Of a stretch of 64,000 nt of DNA, positions 1 to 9,449 are shown piece after piece; the stretch's first letter is position 1; the number at the start of each line of letters is the position of its first letter. Source of the stretch: Noviherbaspirillum sedimenti (GTDB lineage Bacteria > Pseudomonadota > Gammaproteobacteria > Burkholderiales > Burkholderiaceae_D). A model generated the notes under the pieces. That model had not been told where the DNA came from, searched no databases, and saw nothing but the letters and a program-made list of their open reading frames with translations. The position numbers were made by a program, and so were the translations under genes. The stretch covers positions 3,720,001 to 3,784,000 of the forward strand of contig NZ_QYUQ01000002.1 of assembly GCF_003590835.1 (NCBI RefSeq), given 5' to 3'.

Positions 1-13
1 TGCAGACAAAACG

Positions 14-682
14 ATGAGCGCCGAACTGACCATGAATGCCGCCGCCAAGCGCGAGCTGGCCGAGCGTGTTTCCACCGAAGTGATTGCCGCAGCCCAGGCA
101 TTCGATACCGCCACGCTGCACGAGGCCGCCGGCAAGATCGGCGCGTTGCCTTCAGCTATCAAGCCGGTTTCTCCGGGCTTTCGCATCGCCGGCCCGGCGG
201 TCACCGTGCATGCCCCGGGCGGCGACAACCTCTGGCTGCATCGCGCCATCTACATGGCCCAGCCGGGCGATGTGCTGGTGGTGCATGTCAATGGCGTCTA
301 CGAGCATGGCTACTGGGGCGAAGTCATGTCGACCGCCGCCAAGGCACGCAAGCTGGGTGGCCTGGTAATCGACGGCTGCGTGCGCGACGGCGCCCTGCTG
401 GCCGAAGTCGGCTTTCCGGTGTTTGCCCGCGGCCTGTGCATCCGCGGCACCGGCAAGGATTTTGCCGCGCCTGGCTTCATCAACCACCCGACGCTGTTCG
501 GCGACGTCACCGTGCATGCCGGCGACCTGGTAGTGGGTGATGGCGACGGTGTGGTAGTGATTCCACGCGAAGCAGCGCAACGCACCGTCGAGGGAGCGCA
601 AAAGCGCGCCGACGACGAACGCGGGATCATGGCGCGTCTGGAGCAGGGCGAGTCATCCTTGAGTATTTACGGCTGGTATTAA
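14..682 (+). CDS. RraA-like aldolase/decarboxylase (HMG/CHA aldolase type)
   Basis: A 222-residue protein of the RraA-like superfamily. Members that act in aromatic-acid catabolism (LigK/GalC type) cleave 4-carboxy-4-hydroxy-2-oxoadipate or 4-hydroxy-4-methyl-2-oxoglutarate to pyruvate plus a second acid, and decarboxylate oxaloacetate. The sequence shows the family hallmark Arg-Asp at residues 124-125 in IDGCVRDG, preceded by the Gly-Glu at 102-103, and a Gly-rich core near residues 170-180. Length fits the family (about 220-240). The first ATG is used; an ATG six codons later is also possible. It lies 32 bp before a PDR-type reductase. RraA itself, an RNase E inhibitor, is shorter, and the catabolic context favours an aldolase. 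The actual substrate is not evident. Confidence 0.8.
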   Translation: MSAELTMNAAAKRELAERVSTEVIAAAQAFDTATLHEAAGKIGALPSAIKPVSPGFRIAGPAVTVHAPGGDNLWLHRAIYMAQPGDVLVVHVNGVYEHGYWGEVMSTAAKARKLGGLVIDGCVRDGALLAEVGFPVFARGLCIRGTGKDFAAPGFINHPTLFGDVTVHAGDLVVGDGDGVVVIPREAAQRTVEGAQKRADDERGIMARLEQGESSLSIYGWY

Positions 683-714
683 AATATAAAAATTATTTTT
701 TGGAGAAAGAGTTG

Positions 715-1683
715 ATGACTACTTCTACCTCTCAAATGAAAGTTCGCCTGGTGGCGACTCGCTTCGAGGCCGAGGATGTCCTGTCGTTTGTCCTGGCACC
801 AGTGGAGCCAGCAGCATTGCCGCCGTTCGAGCCTGGCTCGCATGTCGAGGTGCATCTGACGGACAAACTTACGCGCAGCTATTCGCTGTCCAACGGCAAT
901 GTCGATGCGGGTTCGTACCGGCTGACCGTGCAAAAGGACCCGAAAAGCCGCGGCGGTTCGACCTACATGCATGACACCTTGCGAACCGGGACGATCCTGC
1001 AGATCGGCGCGCCACGCAATAACTTCGAATTGAACGAAAGCGCCGGACTGTCTGTCTTTATCGCCGGTGGTATCGGCATTACGCCGTTTCTCCCGATGAT
1101 GGTGCGCCTGAACAGCCTTGGCAAGAAATGGCGCGTGCACTACTGTGTACGCACCCGTTCGCGTGCAGCCTTCGTCGACGAAATCAAGGCGCTGGCGGAG
1201 GTGGGACAGGGCGAAGTTGTGCTCAACTTCGACCAGGAGCCGGGCGGCACGATGCTGGACCTGAACAGGCTGGTTGCCGAATTGCCGCAGGATGCGCATG
1301 TGTACTGCTGTGGACCGAGCGGCATGCTGGGCGCATACAAGACTGCTACTGCCGGCCTGCAGACGGAGCGAGTGCACTACGAAGCCTTCGCCAACGAGGT
1401 GTCGGTCGCGGCCGAGGGCGGATTCGTCGTGGAGTTAAAAAAGACGGGGCGCGAAGTCCAGGTCAAGAGCGGCCAGACCATCCTCAAGGCACTGCTTGAT
1501 ATTGGCGTCAATGTTGAATACTCGTGCGAAGAAGGTGTCTGCGGCGCCTGTGAAACCAAGGTCATCAGCGGCATTCCTGATCACCGCGACGCCATCCTGA
1601 GTTCGAGCGAGAAGGCCGCCAACAAAACGATGATGATTTGCTGTTCCGGTTGTAAGTCCGATCGCCTCGTGCTTGACCTTTGA
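715..1683 (+). CDS. PDR/VanB-family oxidoreductase (FMN, NAD and 2Fe-2S)
   Basis: A 322-residue class IA oxygenase reductase. It passes electrons from NAD(P)H through FMN to a C-terminal plant-type 2Fe-2S cluster and on to a terminal Rieske oxygenase. Domains in order: flavin-binding barrel with RSYSLSN at about 54-60, nucleotide-binding domain with GGIGITPF at about 118 and CCGPSGML near 205, and a ferredoxin domain with Cys 271, 276, 279 and 309 (CX4CX2CX29C). The ATG at 715 is preferred over an upstream TTG at 700 because GGAGAAAGAG lies just upstream. No oxygenase alpha subunit is adjacent, so its partner may be elsewhere, possibly one of the Rieske proteins at 36 or 64 kb. The oxygenase partner is unknown. 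Confidence 0.9.
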   Translation: MTTSTSQMKVRLVATRFEAEDVLSFVLAPVEPAALPPFEPGSHVEVHLTDKLTRSYSLSNGNVDAGSYRLTVQKDPKSRGGSTYMHDTLRTGTILQIGAPRNNFELNESAGLSVFIAGGIGITPFLPMMVRLNSLGKKWRVHYCVRTRSRAAFVDEIKALAEVGQGEVVLNFDQEPGGTMLDLNRLVAELPQDAHVYCCGPSGMLGAYKTATAGLQTERVHYEAFANEVSVAAEGGFVVELKKTGREVQVKSGQTILKALLDIGVNVEYSCEEGVCGACETKVISGIPDHRDAILSSSEKAANKTMMICCSGCKSDRLVLDL

Positions 1684-1712
1684 ATGATAGCCATCCTGGA
1701 TACGAAATTACC

Positions 1713-2909
1713 ATGTCGACTCCCTTCATAGATTTGCCCGGCCTGACCTTCGATCATGGCGAAGACATCGCTGCACTTCGTGAGGCAGTGCAGCAATTCG
1801 CGCAAGCGGAGATCGCCCCCCGTGCGGCGGAAATCGACCGCAGCGACCAGTTCCCGATGGACCTGTGGAAGAAATTCGGCGACCTCGGTGTGCTTGGTAT
1901 CACGGTGGAAGAAGAGTATGGCGGCAGCGCCATGGGTTACCTTGCCCATATCGTCGCCCTCGAAGAAATTTCGCGCGCCTCGGCCTCGGTAGGCCTGTCA
2001 TACGGCGCCCATTCGAACCTGTGCGTGAACCAGATCCGCCGCAACGGCAGCCATGCACAAAAGCTGAAGTACCTGCCGAAACTGATTTCGGGCGACCATA
2101 TCGGTGCGCTGGCGATGTCGGAACCGAATGCCGGTTCGGACGTGGTCAGCATGAAGCTGCGGGCCGATAAAAAAGGCGACCGTTATGTCTTGAACGGCAA
2201 CAAGATGTGGATCACCAATGGCCCGGATGCCGATGTCCTGGTGGTTTACGCAAAAACCGATCTGGAGGCAGGCCCGCGCGGCATCACTGCTTTCCTGATT
2301 GAAAAGGGGTTCAAGGGGTTCTCGATCGCGCAAAAGCTCGACAAGCTGGGCATGCGCGGCTCGCACACGGGCGAGCTGGTATTCCAGGATTGCGAAGTCC
2401 CGGAAGAAAACATCATCGGCGGCCTGGGCAAGGGCGTCAATGTGCTGATGTCGGGGCTGGATTCCGAGCGTGCCGTGCTGTCGGGCGGACCTCTGGGCAT
2501 CATGCAGGCATGTATGGATGTGGTGATTCCCTACATTCACGACCGCAAGCAGTTCGGCCAGTCCATCGGCGAATTTCAGCTCATGCAAGGCAAGATCGCC
2601 GACATGTATTCGACCATGATGGCCTGCAAGGCGTACGTCTATGCGGTGGGCCAGGCCTGCGACCGCGCCAAGACGCCGGAAGCCGTGCGCGCGCTGCGCA
2701 AGGATGCTGCCGGCGCCATTCTGTACGCTGCCGAGAAGGCGACCTGGATGGCGGGCGAGACGATCCAGGCACTCGGCGGCAATGGCTACATCAATGAATA
2801 CCCGGCCGGCCGCCTGTGGCGCGACGCCAAGCTGTATGAGATTGGTGCCGGCACCAGCGAAATCCGCCGCATGCTGATCGGCCGCGAATTGTTCGGCGAA
2901 ACCAAGTAA
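1713..2909 (+). CDS. ivd: Isovaleryl-CoA dehydrogenase
   Basis: A 398-residue acyl-CoA dehydrogenase. Isovaleryl-CoA dehydrogenase oxidises isovaleryl-CoA to 3-methylcrotonyl-CoA in leucine catabolism and gives electrons to ETF. Seen here: the flavin and substrate motif [22 protein letters not shown], the [16 protein letters not shown] segment with Glu252 at the position of the catalytic base of isovaleryl-CoA dehydrogenases, [25 protein letters not shown] helix, and the C-terminal QALGGNGY...GAGTSEIRR block. The ATG at 1713 is chosen; a TTG at 1680 would overlap the previous stop. The usual liu partners (methylcrotonyl-CoA carboxylase) are absent, so a related branched acyl-CoA substrate in this cluster is possible. 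A terminator follows. Confidence 0.88.
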   Translation: MSTPFIDLPGLTFDHGEDIAALREAVQQFAQAEIAPRAAEIDRSDQFPMDLWKKFGDLGVLGITVEEEYGGSAMGYLAHIVALEEISRASASVGLSYGAHSNLCVNQIRRNGSHAQKLKYLPKLISGDHIGALAMSEPNAGSDVVSMKLRADKKGDRYVLNGNKMWITNGPDADVLVVYAKTDLEAGPRGITAFLIEKGFKGFSIAQKLDKLGMRGSHTGELVFQDCEVPEENIIGGLGKGVNVLMSGLDSERAVLSGGPLGIMQACMDVVIPYIHDRKQFGQSIGEFQLMQGKIADMYSTMMACKAYVYAVGQACDRAKTPEAVRALRKDAAGAILYAAEKATWMAGETIQALGGNGYINEYPAGRLWRDAKLYEIGAGTSEIRRMLIGRELFGETK

Positions 2910-2951
2910 GCGTATTCCGATTTCTCCACCACTGCCAATGTGGTTTTAGCT

Positions 2952-2980
2952 CGTGTTCCTCGGGACACGGGCATTTTTTT
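2952..2980 (+). terminator. Rho-independent terminator after ivd
   Basis: A 7-bp stem (CGTGTTC with GGACACG, one G-T pair) with a CTCG loop is followed closely by a run of seven T. It separates ivd from the ETF-QO gene. Confidence 0.75.
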
Positions 2981-3027
2981 GTGTCGCGACCTGCGACGAT
3001 ACATACTTACAAAACTAGGCTGGCTTG

Positions 3028-4701
3028 ATGAATTCCCAAAACATCCTGGAGCAGTACGGTCCGCGTGAAGCGATGGAATACGATGTGGTGGTGGTCGGCG
3101 GAGGACCTGCCGGCCTGGCGGCGGCCATCCGCCTCAAACAGCTTGCTGCGGAAAAGGGCAAGGACGTCTCGGTGTGCGTCCTGGAAAAAGGCGGCGAACT
3201 CGGCGCCCATATCCTCTCCGGCGCCGTCATGGACCCCATCGCCATGGCCGAGCTTTTTCCCAACTGGAAAGAACTGGGCGCGCCGCTGAACACCCCCGTC
3301 ACCGAAGACCGCTTCCTCTTCCTCGGCCAAACCAAAGCCTTCAAGACACCCAACTGGCTCTTGCCCGCCTGCTTCCAAAACCATGGCAATTACGTCATTT
3401 CCCTGGCCAATGTGGTGCGCTGGCTGGGCCAGCAAGCCGAGGCACTGGGCGTGGAAATCTTCCCGGGCTTTCCGGCGGCCGAGCTCCTTTACAACGACGA
3501 CAGTTCCGTCAAGGGCGTTGCCACCGGCAACATGGGCGTGGACCGTGAAGGCAAGCCCACGGCGGCTTTTCAGCTGGGCATGGAATTGCACGCCAAATAC
3601 ACCCTGTTTGCCGAAGGCGCACGCGGCCACCTCGGCAAGCAATTGATGGCCAGGTATGGCCTGAACCAGGGCAAGGACCCGCAAACCTATGGCATCGGCA
3701 TCAAGGAATTGTGGGAAATCGACCCCAAGCACCACCAGCCTGGCCTGGTAATCCATACTGCCGGCTGGCCGCTGGACAATGCCACCTATGGCGGGTCGTT
3801 TCTGTACCACCTGGAAAACAACCAGGTCGCGGTCGGCTACGTGGTGGGCCTCGCCTATGACAACCCCTACCTGTCGCCCTTCGAGGAATTCCAGCGCTAC
3901 AAGACCCATCCGGCCATCCGCACCTTCTTCGAAGGCGGCAAGCGCCTGTCCTATGGCGCCCGGGCGATCACCGCCGGCGGCCTGCAATCGCTGCCCAAAC
4001 TGGTCTTCCCGGGCGGGGCGCTAATCGGCTGCGACGCCGGTTTCCTGAATGCCAGCCGCATCAAGGGCAGCCACGCCGCCATGAAGACCGGCATGCTGGC
4101 GGCCGACGCCGCCTTTGAAGCGCTGGGCGAGCAGCGCCAGCATGACGAATTGAGTGCGTATCCACAAGCCTTCGAGCGCTCCTGGCTGCATGCCGAATTG
4201 CACAAGGCGCGCAACTTCAAGCCGGCCATGGGCAAGGGCCTGGTCACCGGCACGCTGCTGGTGGGCATCGACCAGGTCGTGTTCGGCGGCAAGGCGCCGT
4301 GGACCTTGCATCATCAACATGCCGACCATGAATGCCTGAAACCGGCATCAGAATGCCACCCGATCGCCTATCCCAAGCCGGATGGCAAGCTGACGTTTGA
4401 TCGCCTGTCGTCGGTCTTCATTTCCAACACCAACCATGCCGAAGACCAGCCGGTCCACCTGACGCTCAGGAACGATGCGGTGCCGGTGGGCGTGAACCTG
4501 GCGACCTATGCGGGGCCGGAAGCCCGCTATTGCCCGGCCGGGGTGTATGAGTTCGTGAAGAAGGACAATGGCGAAGACCGCCTGCAGATCAATGCGCAGA
4601 ACTGCGTGCACTGCAAGACCTGCGACATCAAGGATCCGGTCCAGAACATCGTCTGGATCACGCCAGAAGGGGGCGGCGGGCCGAATTATTCCAATATGTA
4701 A
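3028..4701 (+). CDS. Electron transfer flavoprotein-ubiquinone oxidoreductase
   Basis: A 557-residue ETF-QO. It accepts electrons from reduced ETF and passes them via FAD and a 4Fe-4S cluster to ubiquinone at the inner membrane. Seen here: N-terminal dinucleotide-binding VVVVGGGPAGLAAAI, a central ubiquinone/FAD domain, the hydrophobic patch region, and a C-terminal cluster domain with one Cys in RYCPAG and three in NCVHCKTCDIKDP. Length matches the family. The ATG at 3028 directly follows an in-frame TTG. It has its own upstream region after the ivd terminator and ends in a terminator. With etfBA at 8.7-10.4 kb it completes the route from acyl-CoA dehydrogenases to the quinone pool. Confidence 0.95.
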   Translation: MNSQNILEQYGPREAMEYDVVVVGGGPAGLAAAIRLKQLAAEKGKDVSVCVLEKGGELGAHILSGAVMDPIAMAELFPNWKELGAPLNTPVTEDRFLFLGQTKAFKTPNWLLPACFQNHGNYVISLANVVRWLGQQAEALGVEIFPGFPAAELLYNDDSSVKGVATGNMGVDREGKPTAAFQLGMELHAKYTLFAEGARGHLGKQLMARYGLNQGKDPQTYGIGIKELWEIDPKHHQPGLVIHTAGWPLDNATYGGSFLYHLENNQVAVGYVVGLAYDNPYLSPFEEFQRYKTHPAIRTFFEGGKRLSYGARAITAGGLQSLPKLVFPGGALIGCDAGFLNASRIKGSHAAMKTGMLAADAAFEALGEQRQHDELSAYPQAFERSWLHAELHKARNFKPAMGKGLVTGTLLVGIDQVVFGGKAPWTLHHQHADHECLKPASECHPIAYPKPDGKLTFDRLSSVFISNTNHAEDQPVHLTLRNDAVPVGVNLATYAGPEARYCPAGVYEFVKKDNGEDRLQINAQNCVHCKTCDIKDPVQNIVWITPEGGGGPNYSNM

Positions 4702-4707
4702 AAAAAT

Positions 4708-4729
4708 AAAGCCGCGCTAGCGGCTTTTT
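4708..4729. terminator. Bidirectional terminator between ETF-QO and iclR
   Basis: An 8-bp stem AAAGCCGC/GCGGCTTT around a GCTA loop is followed by TTTTT on the plus strand. It is preceded by AAAAAATAAA, which gives a T-rich tail on the minus strand. It can therefore serve both convergent genes. Confidence 0.85.
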
Positions 4730-4770
4730 CCAGATCTCGACGGGCGCGTCCTATTCTTGACCACCTTTGC

Positions 4771-5538
4771 CTAGCTAGTCTTGAGCAGCAGGGCTTCGAG
4801 TAATTTTGCCTGTTCCTTCAGCAAGGCGACCGCGTGGGCAATTTTTGCCTTGTTCATCCGCAACGAGACTGCGCCGACGCTAATCGCGGCAAAGGCTTGA
4901 TTGCGCTTATCCAGCAGCGGAATGCCGACACTGGTCACGTCCGGGATGACGAAGTCCGCCACCTGGGACCAGCCACGCTGGCGGGTTTCTTCGATGGATA
5001 GCCGCATGCGCTGCGGTGTCAGGCCGGAGAATTTTTCCAGGCGCGGTTCAATCGCTGCCAGCACCGTTTCCCGGTCTGCTTCGTCCAGAAAGCTGAGCAT
5101 CGCCAAGCCACCGGCACCTACGCCCAGCGGTTGCCGGTGACCTGGTTCCACTGTCAGCACCTTGACCGGATACGATCCGAGTTTGCGATCGATGCACAGG
5201 GAATCCGGGCCGCTGCGGATTGCCAGGAAGACTGAGTCGCCGGTTTCCTGCGCCAGTTTTTCAAGCACCGGTGCTGCAATATCCCGCAGCGGGAAACTTC
5301 TTGAGGCAGCAATGCCGAGCTCGAAAGCACCTGGCCCCAGATGATAGGCCCGGCCATTGCCTTGCATAAGCATGCCGCTGGCCACCAGTTGTTTGAGCAA
5401 GCGATGTGCCGTTGGTTTGCTCAGCTGGCTTTCCGTCACCAGATCCAGCAGGCGCGCGCCGGCATTGCCTGCCGCCGCCACCAGCCGCAATAGATCGAGC
5501 GCCCTGCTGACGCTTTGTACGCTGTCGCTTTCTTTCAC
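4771..5538 (-). CDS. IclR-family transcriptional regulator
   Basis: A 255-residue IclR-type regulator with an N-terminal winged helix-turn-helix (about residues 8-70, including LSKPTAHRLLKQLVASGML) and a C-terminal effector domain (about 75-250) with the GGLAMLSF and AAISVGAV segments typical of the family. Such proteins bind small organic acids and control catabolic operons, often divergent ones. The start is a GTG at 5538 with AGGAG eight bases upstream. It is divergent from the CoA ligase at 5666, so the ligase/citryl-CoA-lyase-like pair and the regulator itself are its likely targets. The effector cannot be read from sequence. Confidence 0.92.
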   Translation of the reverse strand: MKESDSVQSVSRALDLLRLVAAAGNAGARLLDLVTESQLSKPTAHRLLKQLVASGMLMQGNGRAYHLGPGAFELGIAASRSFPLRDIAAPVLEKLAQETGDSVFLAIRSGPDSLCIDRKLGSYPVKVLTVEPGHRQPLGVGAGGLAMLSFLDEADRETVLAAIEPRLEKFSGLTPQRMRLSIEETRQRGWSQVADFVIPDVTSVGIPLLDKRNQAFAAISVGAVSLRMNKAKIAHAVALLKEQAKLLEALLLKTS

Positions 5539-5665
5539 CGGAAAATTCTCCTGTAATTCCGTAATGTGGACTTTAATTGTTTTGTTCCTGAATTTTGATG
5601 CATATGATAGTCCATATGGTTCGCATCATGAGATTTTATTCAAACCTTTTTGAAAGTCCCCGCAC
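5539..5665. promoter_or_regulatory. Divergent iclR / CoA-ligase control region
   Basis: This 127-bp AT-rich spacer holds both start regions. Two copies of the palindrome CATATG lie at 5601-5606 and 5613-5618, 12 bp apart centre to centre, and TGGACT/AGTCCA arms flank the region at longer range. These are candidate IclR operators. Assignment is inference from position and symmetry. Confidence 0.45.
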
Positions 5666-7186
5666 ATGTATCCGATCGATTTCTTCTTCCGCGCCAGCCG
5701 CTACTTCAAGGACAACATCGCCATTGAATCGTCTGGTGAAAATGTCACCTATGAGCAGCTTGCCCAGCGCGTCAATGCGCTTGCGGCGGCGCTGCAGGAC
5801 ATGGATCCGCAGCCGGGTACGCGCGTGGGCATTTGCTCGGGCAACACGATTGAACACGTCGTCGCCCAGCTGGCCGTGCTCGCCGCCGGCAAGGTATGGA
5901 TTCCGCTCAATCCGCGCAACTCCGTGGTCGAGCTGGCACGCATCATCGAATTCACCAGGACCAAGGTCGTGCTGACGGTTGCCAAATATGGCAGCCAGCT
6001 CGAGATGTCATCGGTGCCGCACCAGATCGCGCTGGACAAGCCGTTTGGCAATGTCACGACGACTTATGCGCAGTTGCAGGACAAGTACGCCGGTAAGGTG
6101 CCGGTACGCGTTGAAATGACGGAAGAGACCCTGCAGGCCATCAAGTTCACCGGCGGTTCAACCGGTGTGCCGAAGGGCGTGATGCAGACCTACCGCACCT
6201 GGCGCTCTGCGGTGATCAACCTGATCGATGCTTATGGCTTTACGGACGCAGACCGCAACCTGCTGGCGGCCCCGGTCACCCATGGCGCCGGCACCTACCT
6301 GTTGCCGGTCCTGGCCAAGGGCGGTTGCCACGTCATCCTCGACGAGATCAATGCCGAGACCGTGCTGGATGCACTGATGAACAAGGGCATCACCAATGTT
6401 TTCATGCCGCCGACCCTGTTTTACATGGTGATGGCGGCCGGTGAAGGCAAGCCGGTGTCGTTCCCCAAGCTGCGTCACCTGATTTATGGCGGCGCCCCGA
6501 TGCCGGTGGAAAAAATCCGCGCAGCGCAGCGTTTCTTCGGCCCGGTGATCGAAGTGACTTATGGCCAGACCGAGGCGCCGCAAATCGTCACCTTCCTGAG
6601 CGGCAAGGAACTGCTGGATCCGCGCAATGTCAATTCCGTCGGCCGCGCCTCGCTCCTGAGCGACTTTGTCATCATGGGGCCGGACAACAAGATTCTGCCG
6701 GCCGGCGAGGCCGGGGAAATCTGCGTGCGCGGCCAGATGATCATGCATGGCTATCTCGACCAGCCGGACAAGACTGCCGAGACCATCGTCGATGGCTGGC
6801 TGCATACCGGCGACCTGGGCTATGTCGACGAGCGCGGCTACCTGTACCTGCGCGGCCGTAGCCGCGAAGTGATCATTACCGGCGGCTTCAACGTCTATCC
6901 GGTTGACGTCGAGGACGTCCTGGGCAAGCATCCGGCCGTCCAGGAGGTGGCTGTGTTCGGCACTGATGACGACAAGTGGGGCGAGGCAGTGCGCGCTGCC
7001 ATTCATGTCAAGGCTGGCATGAGCCTGACTGAAGATGAACTGATTCAGTATGCCAAAGAGCAGATGGGTTCGGTCAAGGCGCCCAAGCACGTACACTTCA
7101 TGGAAGAAATTCCGCGCAACCCGGTTGGCAAGGTCGACAAGCTTAAATTGAAGAGCACGTTCGGTCCTGCTGTCCAGCACAAGTAA
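5666..7186 (+). CDS. AMP-dependent acyl-CoA synthetase/ligase
   Basis: A 506-residue class I adenylate-forming enzyme that activates a carboxylic acid to its CoA thioester via an acyl-AMP. Seen here: the ATP-binding loop KFTGGSTGVPKGV (around residue 160), YGQTEAP, the hinge region GWLHTGDLGYVDERGYLYLRG, the GGFNVYPVDVED block, and the C-terminal NPVGKVDK with the conserved lysine. A nine-base gap to the citryl-CoA-lyase-like gene indicates an operon, and the IclR gene is divergent. Substrate is not assignable from the motifs; a medium-length, branched or aromatic acid is plausible given the neighbouring isovaleryl-CoA dehydrogenase. Confidence 0.9.
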   Translation: MYPIDFFFRASRYFKDNIAIESSGENVTYEQLAQRVNALAAALQDMDPQPGTRVGICSGNTIEHVVAQLAVLAAGKVWIPLNPRNSVVELARIIEFTRTKVVLTVAKYGSQLEMSSVPHQIALDKPFGNVTTTYAQLQDKYAGKVPVRVEMTEETLQAIKFTGGSTGVPKGVMQTYRTWRSAVINLIDAYGFTDADRNLLAAPVTHGAGTYLLPVLAKGGCHVILDEINAETVLDALMNKGITNVFMPPTLFYMVMAAGEGKPVSFPKLRHLIYGGAPMPVEKIRAAQRFFGPVIEVTYGQTEAPQIVTFLSGKELLDPRNVNSVGRASLLSDFVIMGPDNKILPAGEAGEICVRGQMIMHGYLDQPDKTAETIVDGWLHTGDLGYVDERGYLYLRGRSREVIITGGFNVYPVDVEDVLGKHPAVQEVAVFGTDDDKWGEAVRAAIHVKAGMSLTEDELIQYAKEQMGSVKAPKHVHFMEEIPRNPVGKVDKLKLKSTFGPAVQHK

Positions 7187-7194
7187 GGTGAATC

Positions 7195-7974
7195 ATGAAT
7201 CCCATTAAGACTGAAATCGGCTACTGCACCACGGAGCGCATTTACGTGCGCGGACATGACCTGGCCAATGACCTGATCGGCAAGGTCGACTTCATCGACA
7301 TGATGATGCTCGTCGTGCTCGGCCGCAAATGCGAGGGCAACGAGCGCGACATGATCAATGCCATCATGGTGACGGTCATGGACCACGGCCTGACACCCAG
7401 CGCACTGGCTGCACGCCTGACGTATCTCGGCGCCCCGGAAGCCATGCAGGCAGCCGTTGCGGCAGGCTTGCTTGGTGCCGGTAGTGTGTTCCTCGGTGCG
7501 ATGGAAAACGCGACCTTGATGCTGCGCGACCTGGTCAAGAGTCTGCCGGAAAACGCCGGCGACGAGCAATTCCTGGACATCGCCACAGCGTTCTACAAGG
7601 ATCGGCGGGTGGCGCGACAGACCATTTATGGCCTCGGCCACAATATTCATGTCAACGGCGACCCGCGCATCCCTGCCTTGCGCGAGGTGTCGCAAAGGAA
7701 TGGTTATTATGGTGTGCACTGGCGCGCCATGGAGCAGCTCGAGGCCGTCAGCGGTATCCTGGGCAAGCGTCGCCTGCCGATCAATGCTGCCGGGGCTGTT
7801 GGTGCCATGGTGGCAGACATGCAACTGCCGCCCACCTTGGCCCGCGGGCTCACGCTGATCAGCCGGTGCGCCGGTCTGATCGGTCATGTGCTGGAAGAGC
7901 AGTCATCGCCGACAGGGCAGGCACTCTGGGACCTGGTATTGCGCCAGGACCCACGCAATGCTGTGCATTCCTAG
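7195..7974 (+). CDS. Citryl-CoA lyase-like protein (citrate synthase superfamily)
   Basis: A 259-residue protein, far shorter than citrate synthase (about 430), matching the compact citryl-CoA lyase-like branch of that superfamily. Seen here: the helix-His region TVMDHGLTPSALAARLT, the Gly-rich AVAAGLLGAGSVFLGAMENA, the YGLGHNIHVNGDPR segment with the active-site His, and LPINAAGAVGAMVADM. Such proteins cleave or condense acyl-CoA/oxaloacetate-type substrates. The start follows AAGGTG and lies nine bases behind the CoA ligase, so the pair may activate an acid and then cleave it. No biochemical role is proven for this subfamily member, and it could equally act as a condensing enzyme. Confidence 0.75.
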   Translation: MNPIKTEIGYCTTERIYVRGHDLANDLIGKVDFIDMMMLVVLGRKCEGNERDMINAIMVTVMDHGLTPSALAARLTYLGAPEAMQAAVAAGLLGAGSVFLGAMENATLMLRDLVKSLPENAGDEQFLDIATAFYKDRRVARQTIYGLGHNIHVNGDPRIPALREVSQRNGYYGVHWRAMEQLEAVSGILGKRRLPINAAGAVGAMVADMQLPPTLARGLTLISRCAGLIGHVLEEQSSPTGQALWDLVLRQDPRNAVHS

Positions 7975-8118
7975 CCCATTCGCTCTGATTGGCTCGATGG
8001 ATCGATATATCGCATAGGTTTCGATATGGCATCATTGGCCGGCCTGTTTTGAACAGGCAGCTTGTTTTGAGTGTGACTGTTTTTTGTTTGGAAATAAGGA
8101 AATCTGGGAGATTGCAGG

Positions 8119-8565
8119 ATGAATGCGCCGGTGGTTTTTGAATGGAATGATGGGTTCAAGCTTGGCTATGGCCCCATGGACGAGACGCATGAAGAGTTCG
8201 TCGAGATTGTCGGTGCCCTGCTGGTTTGCCCTGAAGAGGAAATCATCGGGCATCTGGATGCCTTTGCCGCACATGCCGAAGCGCACTTTGCGCAAGAACT
8301 GAAGTGGATGACGGAAACAGATTTTCCCAGCACCGGTTGTCATGACGATGAGCATGCTGCGGTACTGAAGTCAGTCAACGAAGTGCGCGATCTGTTGAGG
8401 TCGGGTGGCGATCCGGCGGTGGCCAGGAGCCTGGCGCAAGCGTTGGCGGACTGGTTCCCGGGGCACGCGGATTATCTCGATTCCGCCCTTGCGCAATGGC
8501 TGGTCAAGAGAAAAACGAATGGCGTGCCGCTGGTATTTCGCCGCAAAGACAGCATTGGTTCCTGA
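8119..8565 (+). CDS. Bacteriohemerythrin, copy 1
   Basis: A 148-residue hemerythrin-domain protein expected to bind O2 at a di-iron site in the cytoplasm, for O2 storage, delivery or sensing. Seen here: the family start FEWNDGFKLGYGPMDETHEEF and the ligand pattern His (ETHEEF), His (FAAHAEAHF), Glu (FAQE), His (CHDDEH) and His (PGHADYLD). The C-terminal 20 residues run past the four-helix core. A second, very similar copy lies at 10573-11025 on the far side of etfBA. It has its own terminator-like hairpin, which suggests independent expression. Confidence 0.92.
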   Translation: MNAPVVFEWNDGFKLGYGPMDETHEEFVEIVGALLVCPEEEIIGHLDAFAAHAEAHFAQELKWMTETDFPSTGCHDDEHAAVLKSVNEVRDLLRSGGDPAVARSLAQALADWFPGHADYLDSALAQWLVKRKTNGVPLVFRRKDSIGS

Positions 8566-8585
8566 AGTGGCCTGGTTCGGTGACG

Positions 8586-8603
8586 GCTGCAGTGCAGCTT
8601 TTT
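8586..8603 (+). terminator. Terminator-like hairpin before etfB
   Basis: A 5-bp stem GCTGC/GCAGC with an AGT loop is followed directly by five T. The stem is short, so this is moderate evidence that hemerythrin copy 1 is transcribed apart from etfBA. Confidence 0.5.
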
Positions 8604-8670
8604 GCCTTCAGTATTTATTTGTCGGGCCATGTTGCGGCTGGTCCGGCGTATTTGTTCAAAGGAGCGGTAG

Positions 8671-9423
8671 ATGAAAGTTTTAGTACCAGTCAAGCGCGTG
8701 GTCGACTACAACGTCAAGGTGCGGGTCAAGTCCGATGGCTCGGGCGTCGAACTCGCCAACGTCAAGATGAGCATGAATCCCTTCGATGAAATCGCCGTCG
8801 AGGAAGCCATGCGCCTCAAGGAAGCCGGCAAGGCGACCGAAGTCGTCGCGGTTTCCTGCGGCGTGACGCAATGCCAGGAAACCCTGCGCACCGCCATGGC
8901 CATCGGCGCCGACCGCGCCATCCTGGTGGAAACCGATGCCGAATTGCAGCCGCTGGCGGTGGCCAAGCTCTTGAAAGCCCTGGCCGACAAGGAAGCCCCG
9001 CAACTGATCATCCTCGGCAAGCAAGCCATCGATGACGACAATAATCAGACCGGCCAGATGCTGGCCGCCCTGCTGGGCTGGGGACAAGCCACCTTTGCTT
9101 CCAAGGTCGTCATCGACGGCGACAAGGCACTGGTGACCCGCGAAGTCGATGGCGGCCTGGAAACTGTGTCGCTTTCGCTGCCGGCCATCGTCACTACCGA
9201 CCTGCGCCTGAACGAGCCGCGCTACGTGATCCTGCCCAACATCATGAAATCCAAGAAAAAGCCGCTCGATATCGTCAAGCCGGCAGATCTGGGCGTCGAT
9301 GTGGCGCCAAGGTTGAAGACTCTGAAAGTAGTCGAGCCGGCCAAGCGGTCCGCCGGCATCATCGTGCCGGATGTGGCGACCCTCGTGGCCAAGCTGAAGA
9401 ACGAAGCCAAAGTCATTCAATAA
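8671..9423 (+). CDS. etfB: Electron transfer flavoprotein subunit beta
   Basis: A 250-residue EtfB, the AMP-binding half of the ETF heterodimer that collects electrons from acyl-CoA dehydrogenases. Seen here: [20 protein letters not shown] at the N-terminus, the [16 protein letters not shown] motif, the [22 protein letters not shown] signature, and the long C-terminal arm ([19 protein letters not shown]) that wraps around EtfA. An AGGAG sequence precedes the ATG. etfA starts 26 bp later. With the upstream ivd and ETF-QO genes, this makes a complete respiratory relay. Confidence 0.97.
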   Translation: MKVLVPVKRVVDYNVKVRVKSDGSGVELANVKMSMNPFDEIAVEEAMRLKEAGKATEVVAVSCGVTQCQETLRTAMAIGADRAILVETDAELQPLAVAKLLKALADKEAPQLIILGKQAIDDDNNQTGQMLAALLGWGQATFASKVVIDGDKALVTREVDGGLETVSLSLPAIVTTDLRLNEPRYVILPNIMKSKKKPLDIVKPADLGVDVAPRLKTLKVVEPAKRSAGIIVPDVATLVAKLKNEAKVIQ

Positions 9424-9449
9424 TATTCAAGATACTTAAGGAATCCATC

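Noticed and set aside
8042..8058. Hairpin GCCTGTT/AACAGGC after the citryl-CoA-lyase-like gene
   Set aside because: A seven-bp stem with a three-base loop and no T-run; too weak to call a terminator.
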